Source: Andreesenia angusta
GTDB taxonomy: Bacteria > Bacillota > Clostridia > Tissierellales > Gottschalkiaceae
Reading direction: 5' to 3'
DNA length: 64,000 nucleotides
NCBI RefSeq assembly: GCF_001855385.1
Contig: NZ_MKIE01000005.1
Location: 62,001 to 126,000 of the forward strand
The stretch's first letter is position 1, and each line of letters opens with the position of its first letter. The notes below the pieces were generated by a model. That model saw only the letters and a program-made list of their open reading frames with translations, had not been told where the DNA came from and searched no databases. The position numbers were made by a program, and so were the translations under genes. Positions 57,885 to 64,000 of this stretch are shown here, piece after piece.

Positions 57885-58027
57885 AACTTAACACTCCTTT
57901 TAAAGTAAAGAATTAGCGATTATAGTTCAATAAAATTACGTTATCAGTATACATTGTTAAAATGATATAGTCAAAGGATATTTGAGGGGTTATAATGGTG
58001 TGAAATAGAGTTAAGGAGGAAATCTAG

Positions 58028-58861
58028 ATGAAGCTTGGTTTTACTTTTGATGAAAAGGCAATTTCCCACATATCAATTTCAGACTGGATATCAAAAGCGC
58101 ACTCCCTCGGGGCCAATGCCATAGAGCTTGCACCCGACAAGAACATACTTTCCGTCTCCCAGTACCTTGAAATCGCCGGTCTGGCGGCAGATCTAGGCAT
58201 AGAGCTAAACTACCATATACCCTACTTCGCCTCAGAGTATTACTCTGTGTCTGGCTTCTACAGCGATATCTATGAAGGTAAAAAAGCGTACGCCGGGTTT
58301 GTAGATCTTCTGGAGCAGATAAGCTTAGTCGCTGGAAACTCTGACTCCACTATAGTCGTTCATGGAGAGGAGTTCTCCTCTTCTTCAAAAAAGTCGCTTG
58401 AGAGGACTGTAGAGCTTATGGAATATATCTCAGATCTGCTTGAGTCTAAGAATCTAAATCACCGTGTGGCCATAGAGTCGCTTGGGCTTGGCGGCAAAGA
58501 GAAGGTGGGGAACTCAAGGCCTGAACTGCTTGAGATACTGGACCGTCTCAGTGGAAACCGCTTTGGAATCTGCCTAGACATATGCCATGACTCCATGAAC
58601 TATTTCCCTTCAAAGCCGAATAGCGACAGTGACTTTTACGAAAAAATAATATATTCGCATATACACGGATTTGACTTTTCCACAGGAAAGAAACACATGA
58701 GCTTTTGCAACAGCCAGATAAACTTCTTAGATCAGATTTTCTCATTAAAGCAAATAAAGCCCGAAATAACTCTAAATATAGAGTCGCTTTCGGACTTTAC
58801 AGGCAGTTCCTATTTAGAAGAGCTTTTCTGCGATATTTCCACGCTCTCTAAGCTTGTCTGA
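58028..58861 (+). CDS. Xylose-isomerase-like TIM-barrel protein
   Basis: 277-residue member of the sugar-phosphate isomerase/AP-endonuclease-IV barrel superfamily. Probable metal ligands appear in order on successive strands: TIVVHGEEFSS, VAIESLGLGG, ICLDICHDSM, IYSHIHGFDFS and LNIESLSDFTG. The substrate is not identifiable. The ATG has AAGGAGG nine bases upstream. It is monocistronic; a plus-strand TATAAT sits about 35 bases before the ribosome site. Its stop codon touches that of the convergent cysK gene with no spacer. Confidence 0.8.
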   Translation: MKLGFTFDEKAISHISISDWISKAHSLGANAIELAPDKNILSVSQYLEIAGLAADLGIELNYHIPYFASEYYSVSGFYSDIYEGKKAYAGFVDLLEQISLVAGNSDSTIVVHGEEFSSSSKKSLERTVELMEYISDLLESKNLNHRVAIESLGLGGKEKVGNSRPELLEILDRLSGNRFGICLDICHDSMNYFPSKPNSDSDFYEKIIYSHIHGFDFSTGKKHMSFCNSQINFLDQIFSLKQIKPEITLNIESLSDFTGSSYLEELFCDISTLSKLV

Positions 58862-59797
58862 TTACTCGTTTTCAAAGAGCACAGTGGAAAGGTATCTCTC
58901 TCCTGTATCAGGAAGGAGCACAACTATGTTCTTTCCTGCATTCTCTTCTCTCTTCGCTATCTCTGCCGCAGCATGAAGCGCCGCCCCAGAAGATATTCCA
59001 ACTAGCAGCCCCTCTGTAGTGGCTACCTCTCTTGCCGCCTTGAAAGACTCTTCGTTCTCCACTTTGAATATCTCATCTATTATCTCAGTGTTCAGTATCT
59101 TAGGCACAAATCCTGCCCCTATCCCCTGAATCTTGTGTGGTCCTGGATCTCCTCCTGAAAGTACAGGTGAGTCTGTAGGCTCCACTGCCACTATCTTGAC
59201 TTCGCTGTTGTGGGCTTTAAGCACTTCTCCCACTCCTGTTACAGTTCCGCCTGTTCCAACTCCAGCTATAAATATGTCCACCTTGCCATCTGTATCTCTC
59301 AGTATCTCCTGAGCTGTCGTATTTCTATGCATCTCTGGATTTGACGGGTTCTCGAACTGCTGAAGTATTATCGAGTTCGGAGTTTTCTTAGATATCTCCT
59401 GGGCCTTGGCTATAGCCCCTTTCATACCCTCGCTTCCAGGTGTAAGCACAAGCTCTGCTCCAAGCGCCTTCAGCAGATTTCTACGCTCCACGCTCATAGT
59501 GTCTGGCATAGTCAGTATAAGCTTGTATCCCCTTGCCGCTGACACAAATGCCAGTGCAACTCCAGTGTTTCCGCTTGTAGGCTCCACTATTACAGTGTCC
59601 TTGTTTATAAGCCCCTTGTCTTCTGCATCTTTTATCATTGCATAGCCAACTCTATCTTTGACGCTGCTGGCCGGGTTAAATGACTCCAGCTTTGCTATTA
59701 TGTTCCCCTTCGCCTTTCTAGACTCTTTGAAGCTTTCAAGCTCCAGTAGCGGAGTGTTTCCTATAAGTTCTGTCAGATTTTTTGCTATTTTAGCCAT
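58862..59797 (-). CDS. cysK: Cysteine synthase A (O-acetylserine sulfhydrylase)
   Basis: 311-residue PLP enzyme forming cysteine from O-acetylserine and sulfide. [26 protein letters not shown] with the PLP Lys47, [12 protein letters not shown] and [13 protein letters not shown] are diagnostic; [11 protein letters not shown] binds the phosphate side. The ATG follows GGGAGGAATACTG. It has a consensus promoter of its own and lies next to gshF, which uses its product. Confidence 0.97.
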   Translation of the reverse strand: MAKIAKNLTELIGNTPLLELESFKESRKAKGNIIAKLESFNPASSVKDRVGYAMIKDAEDKGLINKDTVIVEPTSGNTGVALAFVSAARGYKLILTMPDTMSVERRNLLKALGAELVLTPGSEGMKGAIAKAQEISKKTPNSIILQQFENPSNPEMHRNTTAQEILRDTDGKVDIFIAGVGTGGTVTGVGEVLKAHNSEVKIVAVEPTDSPVLSGGDPGPHKIQGIGAGFVPKILNTEIIDEIFKVENEESFKAAREVATTEGLLVGISSGAALHAAAEIAKREENAGKNIVVLLPDTGERYLSTVLFENE

Positions 59798-59871
59798 CAG
59801 TATTCCTCCCTAATTTACTATTTTCATATCGTTTTACACGGAATTAGTATGTTCATTTTTAACTTATTTCA

Positions 59872-59900
59872 ATTATAATCCATCAATCTCTATATGTCAA
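59872..59900 (-). promoter_or_regulatory. Consensus sigma-A promoter of cysK
   Basis: TTGACA (59895-59900) and TATAAT (59872-59877) with a 17-base spacer on the minus strand: a perfect match in both boxes and spacing, about 75 bases upstream of the start. High constitutive expression, or control by a repressor not visible here, is expected. Confidence 0.9.
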
Positions 59901-59927
59901 CTATGTTTTTATGGTTTTATTGTTTTG

Positions 59928-59954
59928 GAGAGTGCAGAGTTTCTCTGCACTCTC
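59928..59954. repeat. Perfect 12-base inverted repeat after gshF
   Basis: GAGAGTGCAGAG and CTCTGCACTCTC separated by TTT, four bases past the gshF stop. Neither strand has a T run after the stem, so it is a strong hairpin but a poor intrinsic terminator; it may protect the 3' end of the gshF mRNA. Confidence 0.6.
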
Positions 59955-59958
59955 TTCT

Positions 59959-62307
59959 CTAGATCAGCTCCAGCTCTCTGAGCACCGCTTCTCCTAGATT
60001 TCTGTTCTCTCCTACATAAGGGTAGCAGTGTATATGGATGGCCGGGTTGAAGTTAAGCTCTATTATGGCGTGGTTCTCCTCGTTTGGCTTCTCAGTTATG
60101 TCGTCTATCATGATATCCACTCCGCAGAACCTGGCCTCCACAGTTTTTGCCGCCTCTATGGCTATATGCTTGTACTCGTCCATTATTTCGTCTGTGTAGT
60201 CGACGCTGTCTCCACCTGTGCTTATGTTGGAGTTTTCCCTCAAGTATACGACTTCGCCTTCTGATGGCACATATTCGAAGTCTTTCCCCTGGGAGCTCAG
60301 GAACATCTCCTCGGCTTTCCCCAAACTTATCTTCTCAAGCGGAGTCTTGTATCCTTTCCCCCTCAGGAAGTCCTTGTTTTTTTCCTCTACAAGACCTCTT
60401 ATGCTGGAAGTGCCGTCGCCCGTCACATTGGCCGGAACCCTGTTGAGTATACCGCAGACACGGTCCCCCACCACTATAAATCTGTACTCTTTGCCGCTTA
60501 TGAATTCCTCCACCAGCACGGTGTCACCATGCTCGAAAGCTATGTCTATGGCCTCTATATAGCTTTCAACTGAGAAACTCTCCTTGAATATGGTTATACC
60601 TATTCCGAAGTTGGTCATTTTGGGCTTTATGACTATACTGCTGTCTTTAAATTTCTCGTAGTCTAATATGGCCTGCTCTCTGTCTCTGTAGTGATCCCCT
60701 TTCGGAACCCTTATTCCATTTCTCTCCAGTATCTTCTTGGTGACCACCTTGTTTTCCATCATCATTATGGTTATATAGGAGTCCTTAGAGGTCTTGGTGG
60801 CCTGCTTTACGTACTCCATCTTTTCATAGTTTGAAAGCTTTATGAAATTGTCTTCAAGGTCTAGAACCTCGAAGTCCAGCCCTCTCTTTATACTGTCCCT
60901 TAAAAGTATCTGCGTTGAAAGCTCAAGGTCTTGATAGCCAAAGAGCTTGTACTCCTCTCTTCTGCTCAGCTCCCTGTATTCCGCCGCAAGCTTCATGTGG
61001 AAATCCACAAATCCGTCACGCTTTATACCTTCATAGACCTTGTAGCCTATAGTCTCTCTTCTGTTTTCTATCCTGTTTCTGGCAGTTTTCAGTGCCCCCG
61101 AGAAGTTAGGGTTGCTAGACAGACCGAATATCTCAACTATCTCTTCCATGGCCTCTAGGATCTCTCCTCCAGCTTCCTCTATAGTTGTCTTATTTCCATC
61201 TACATCGTGTATATATATCTCCTGGTTGAGCCCGTAGTTGACAACCGACTCGTGATTTCTATACGCCATAACCTGATCCGCTTCTCCAAAGCTCTCGTCT
61301 TCCGTAAGCAGACAATAAAGTACCAGGAGGTGTGTCATATAGAAAGAGTCCAGCGATATACCGTTCCGATCTAGCGGGTTCAAGTCTATCGACCTTATCT
61401 CAAGGTACTTTATGCCACTTTCCTTCAGCGAGTCCAGTAACTTCTTGTTGTTCTTGCCCTTAGGTCTGACCGTCGTATAGAATTCCCTGGCGTCTGTCAG
61501 TTCCCCTTCCGCTATCAGCTTCTCTATGCTCTCTATATATCCTTCCACGCTGTCATAGGACACTATATAGTCTTTTTCATTTCTATATCCGCAAAATCCA
61601 TTTCTGAGAGACATGCTGTTGGCATACATATACCTGTCCTCTATATCAGTCATCTTGCTGAAGTATTTAGAGTCATAAGTCTTGTGTATAAACGGACTAG
61701 CGCCTGTAAGGTATATCAGAAGCCATCTGTATTTCAGCAGCTTTCTGTTCAGCTTAAGGTAGAGATTGTTCCTAAACTCCCTGAAGCTATCCTGGCTCTC
61801 GCAACTGTCGCACAGTGCTTTCACAAACGACTCTTTGAAAGAGAAGTTGTAGTGGATTCCAGAAATCATCTGTATTTTTTTACCATATTTTTGCGAAAGA
61901 AATTCCCTGTAGGCTGTCTCCTTCTGTCCACGCTCTCCTGTTCCAAAGTCGGCCAGTGGTATCTTCTCTTCTTCTGGAAGCACACATGGAGAGCTCTGAG
62001 GCCAGAGGTACTCTTCCCCTATATTTGTATTTACTATGTTGTTCAAGTTCCGAAGAAAGTCATAGGCTTCCTCTATCGTGTCAAGTGCTGGCGTTACTAC
62101 CTCTACTTGACTCTCTGAAAAATCTGTCTTTATATATGGATTGTCTACTTTGTGTCCAAAACACTCTGGATGTGGACGCTGTGAAAGCTCTCCTTTAGAG
62201 TTTACTCTCAAATTCTCTTTTTCTATGCCGTAGTTCCCAATATAGAGATATCTTTGGAGATTGCTTTCTAAAATGCTGTTTATAATTTTCATATCTAACT
62301 TCTTCAC
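59959..62307 (-). CDS. gshF: Bifunctional glutamate-cysteine ligase/glutathione synthetase
   Basis: 782-residue fusion that makes glutathione from Glu, Cys and Gly in one protein. Residues ~1-460 are a GshA-type ligase (GNYGIEKENLRV, FSESQVEVVTPA, ISGIHYNFSF); residues ~500-782 are an ATP-grasp domain (VIKPKMTNFGIGI, VLVEEFISGKEYRFIVVGD, CGVDIMIDD, ELNFNPAIHIH). I start it at a GTG at 62307, nine bases after AGGAGG; the longer TTG frame to 62349 adds a basic tail without a ribosome site. It belongs to the GshF type known from Streptococcus, Listeria and some Clostridia. cysK is the next gene downstream. Confidence 0.95.
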   Translation of the reverse strand: MKKLDMKIINSILESNLQRYLYIGNYGIEKENLRVNSKGELSQRPHPECFGHKVDNPYIKTDFSESQVEVVTPALDTIEEAYDFLRNLNNIVNTNIGEEYLWPQSSPCVLPEEEKIPLADFGTGERGQKETAYREFLSQKYGKKIQMISGIHYNFSFKESFVKALCDSCESQDSFREFRNNLYLKLNRKLLKYRWLLIYLTGASPFIHKTYDSKYFSKMTDIEDRYMYANSMSLRNGFCGYRNEKDYIVSYDSVEGYIESIEKLIAEGELTDAREFYTTVRPKGKNNKKLLDSLKESGIKYLEIRSIDLNPLDRNGISLDSFYMTHLLVLYCLLTEDESFGEADQVMAYRNHESVVNYGLNQEIYIHDVDGNKTTIEEAGGEILEAMEEIVEIFGLSSNPNFSGALKTARNRIENRRETIGYKVYEGIKRDGFVDFHMKLAAEYRELSRREEYKLFGYQDLELSTQILLRDSIKRGLDFEVLDLEDNFIKLSNYEKMEYVKQATKTSKDSYITIMMMENKVVTKKILERNGIRVPKGDHYRDREQAILDYEKFKDSSIVIKPKMTNFGIGITIFKESFSVESYIEAIDIAFEHGDTVLVEEFISGKEYRFIVVGDRVCGILNRVPANVTGDGTSSIRGLVEEKNKDFLRGKGYKTPLEKISLGKAEEMFLSSQGKDFEYVPSEGEVVYLRENSNISTGGDSVDYTDEIMDEYKHIAIEAAKTVEARFCGVDIMIDDITEKPNEENHAIIELNFNPAIHIHCYPYVGENRNLGEAVLRELELI

Positions 62308-62354
62308 CTGTGACTTCCTCCTTGCTCGCTTTCTATGTACGTTCTCCAACTATT

Positions 62355-62404
62355 ACTATACATTTAATGCGTTATATTGTCTACAGTAACTGGTCATATA
62401 CCAG
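62355..62404 (-). promoter_or_regulatory. Promoter of gshF with small upstream dyad
   Basis: TAGACA (62378-62383) and TATAGT (62355-62360), spacer 17, on the minus strand. Just upstream, CTGGT and ACCAG (62390-62404) flank five bases and could be an operator. Confidence 0.5.
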
Positions 62405-62426
62405 ATTTAACAAAAGGCAGAGCCAT

Positions 62427-62449
62427 AAAAATGCAACTTTGTGCATCTT
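62427..62449 (-). terminator. Probable terminator after the CBS gene
   Basis: On the minus strand AAGATGCA pairs with TGCATTTT (one G-T pair) around a six-base loop and runs into T residues. A longer outer pairing GGAGCC/GGCTCT encloses it. Confidence 0.5.
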
Positions 62450-62471
62450 AAGGCTCCAAATTACTCTCCGA

Positions 62472-62930
62472 TTAAGGCTGTAGCACATCTGATATAGCAG
62501 CTATTATATCTCTTCTGGCCACTATTCCTATAACTTTGTGTTTCTCAACCACTACGACTCTGTTTATGTCTTTTTCCGACATCAAGAGTGCTATCTCGCC
62601 TACAGGGGTGTCTGGCTCAGCTGTGATCACCTTTTTGCTCATTGCGCTCTCCACAGGCTCTCTCAGAGTATCCTTCAGCTCTTCCCTGTATTTTTCCGGT
62701 GTCTGTCTGTAGAGAAGCACCTCTAAGAGCTCTAGATAGTCGGGTACCAGCAGGAGCTGTCCATGACTTAAGACATCACTCTCAGATATAACCCCTATTA
62801 GATATCCGTTATCGTCCACAACTGGAAGCCCACTTATCTCATTTTTTACCATCTTTATAACTGCATCGCTTATAAGTTCCTCTGGCTTTACCGTCACAAC
62901 ATCTGTTTTCATTATATCTTTAGCGTACAT
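62472..62930 (-). CDS. CBS-domain pair protein
   Basis: 152-residue protein made of two CBS domains and little else: the first at about 1-60 (MYAKDIMKTDVVTVKPEEL, SGLPVVDDNGYLIGVISESD), the second at about 90-150 (AMSKKVITAEPDTPVGEIA, RVVVVEKHKVIGIVARRD). CBS pairs bind adenosine nucleotides and regulate partner proteins. The ATG follows GGAGGG. It starts 11 bases after the antiporter gene, so it is a candidate regulator of that antiporter. Confidence 0.9.
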   Translation of the reverse strand: MYAKDIMKTDVVTVKPEELISDAVIKMVKNEISGLPVVDDNGYLIGVISESDVLSHGQLLLVPDYLELLEVLLYRQTPEKYREELKDTLREPVESAMSKKVITAEPDTPVGEIALLMSEKDINRVVVVEKHKVIGIVARRDIIAAISDVLQP

Positions 62931-62941
62931 ATATATCCCTC

Positions 62942-64000
62942 CTATTTTTCAGACAAAAGCTTGTTGGCGGAAAGCTCCATGCCTATGGCTCCTATAGGAG
63001 CTGTCAACAGTATTGCAAGCACCGAAATGGCCAGTATAGCCTCCCCTGACTCCACTCCCCTTGAAAGCGGAATGGCCCCTATGGCGGCCTGCACTGTGGC
63101 TTTCGGTATGTAGGCAATTGCGCAAAAAAGCCTCTCTTTCGCATTTAATTTCGATCCCAAAAGCGAAATCATAACACCTATCCCCCTAGCTATTATCCCT
63201 ATGATTATTATTGCTATACTCTTTATACCCATGTCTAGCGCAACTGAAATATTTACTTCTGAGCCTATCAGCACAAATAAAAATATCTGCGCAAAAAACC
63301 ATATGTCATTCAAGCCTTTCTCCAGAGGCTTGACCTTGTCTTTGAGCTTTTCCAAGAGGAAGAATCCCATTGTCATAACTCCCAACAGACCCGATATGGC
63401 TATGCTCTTTTCAAGCATCACCATAAAGAGCCCAGAAGCCAGCACGAGCAGCAGCCTTTCATTATTCTGCTCTAGAACCCGTCCTGATCTGTACACTCTA
63501 TATATAACATATCCAAGCATAAATCCGGCGAAGAGCCCCCCTATTATCTTGGCGGGCACTCCCAGAAGACTCAGAGCACTCAAGCCCTCCCCAAAGTATA
63601 TATTCAGAAATGCTGTAAATATGGTTATGGCGAATATATCGTCTATAGATGCACCTGAGAGTATTATTATCGGAATCCCCTTGCTCGTTCCAAGCTTTCT
63701 CTCTTTCAGCTCTATCATAAACGGAACTATGACGGCCGGGGAGACTGCTGCCACTATAAAGCCGAGCATTCCAGCTTCCACATAGCTTATCCCAAGCAGA
63801 TACCTTGAACATATCATAATGGCGATACCTTCGACTACACATGGTATAAAGCTCATCTTGAGAGATATTGTGCCTACGCTTTTCAGTACGTCCTTATTTA
63901 TTCCAAGCCCCGCTCGCAGCAGTATTACAACAAGGGCTATCATCCTTATGTCAGGTGATATCTCTATCATGGAGCTATCTAAAAGATCAGCGCCGTATGG
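62942..64000 (-). CDS. Cation/proton antiporter (CPA family; 5' end outside window)
   Basis: At least 352 residues of a multi-pass antiporter of the Na+/H+ exchanger family. The frame is open past the ATG at 63970 to the window edge, reading PYGADLLDSSMIEISPDIRM. That resembles the segment after the first helix in this family, so the true start lies beyond 64000. LVVILLRAGLG, AAVSPAVIVPFMIEL, SGASIDDIFAITIFTAF (with the Asp-Asp typical of the ion site) and GVMTMGFFLLEKL are visible, with about ten membrane segments. No cytosolic regulatory tail is attached, but a CBS protein gene follows. Confidence 0.88.
   Translation of the reverse strand, partial: PYGADLLDSSMIEISPDIRMIALVVILLRAGLGINKDVLKSVGTISLKMSFIPCVVEGIAIMICSRYLLGISYVEAGMLGFIVAAVSPAVIVPFMIELKERKLGTSKGIPIIILSGASIDDIFAITIFTAFLNIYFGEGLSALSLLGVPAKIIGGLFAGFMLGYVIYRVYRSGRVLEQNNERLLLVLASGLFMVMLEKSIAISGLLGVMTMGFFLLEKLKDKVKPLEKGLNDIWFFAQIFLFVLIGSEVNISVALDMGIKSIAIIIIGIIARGIGVMISLLGSKLNAKERLFCAIAYIPKATVQAAIGAIPLSRGVESGEAILAISVLAILLTAPIGAIGMELSANKLLSEK

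Noticed and set aside
59798..59927. Riboswitch or T-box leader upstream of cysK
   Set aside because: The leader is about 70 bases after a consensus promoter and has no multi-stem structure, specifier loop or antiterminator.
63968..63970. ATG at 63970 as the antiporter start
   Set aside because: The frame stays open to the window edge with family-like sequence (PYGADLLDSS) and no ribosome site precedes this ATG.

Overview
The window looks like chromosomal DNA from a fermentative anaerobe of the Firmicutes, class Clostridia. The evidence is a pyruvate:ferredoxin oxidoreductase, HPr with HPr kinase, an acpS..alr-mazE-mazF block, a pabABC-folEPBK block, frequent TTG starts behind strong GAGGTG/GGAGG ribosome sites, and many ATA and AGA/AGG codons. 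Peptostreptococcales/Tissierellales-type bacteria would fit, but I cannot name a genus. I see no rRNA, tRNA, insertion sequence, phage gene or CRISPR array. I count 55 genes. Fifty-two lie on the minus strand, and each of the three plus-strand genes stands alone between minus-strand operons. The two end genes (a thioesterase at 1 and an antiporter at 64000) are cut by the window edges.

Region 1 (1-8175) reads nudix - whiA - HPr, a terminator, then dnaE - pfkA - pyk - thioesterase. Region 2 (8310-18319) holds a plus-strand barrel protein, then murB - PHP - rapZ - yvcK, a monocistronic pyruvate:ferredoxin oxidoreductase with its own promoter, CodY-like box and terminator, and hprK with a second PHP phosphoesterase. 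HPr has both His15 and Ser46 and sits where Bacillus carries crh. Region 3 (18326-25430) is the nucleotide-excision-repair operon uvrB - uvrA - unknown 128-residue gene - uvrC, running into hprK.

Region 4 (25528-32290) is the most striking part. ftsE and ftsX are followed by three exported proteins that share one PcsB/CwlO-type coiled-coil module but end in three different wall-active domains: NlpC/P60, 3D and M23. A carboxy-terminal processing protease follows. A sequence matching the WalR consensus lies in the ftsE promoter region. The likely reading is one FtsEX regulator serving three alternative hydrolase effectors.

Region 5 (32457-42333) has 5-formyl-THF cyclo-ligase on the plus strand. 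Opposite it is an envelope-polymer operon: LtaS-like phosphotransferase - DUF5693 membrane protein - CsaB - WecG/TagA - split transketolase - membrane-anchored GH26-like hydrolase. Region 6 (42438-47660) is a coiled-coil protein - an AcpS/NAD(P)H-hydrate dehydratase fusion - alr - mazE - mazF, with glnA upstream. Region 7 (47765-57884) has a chemoreceptor, mtaD with a CDF transporter, and the p-aminobenzoate/folate operon pabA - pabB - pabC - nucleotidyltransferase-like protein - folE - folP - folB - folK. Region 8 (58028-64000) has a plus-strand xylose-isomerase-like barrel, cysK behind a consensus promoter, a bifunctional glutathione synthase (gshF), a CBS-pair protein and a cation/proton antiporter.

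Together the genes cover lower glycolysis and its HPr-based control, DNA repair, peptidoglycan remodelling and wall polymers, folate, and low-molecular-weight thiols. All functions are inferred from motifs and gene order read by eye; no database search was run.
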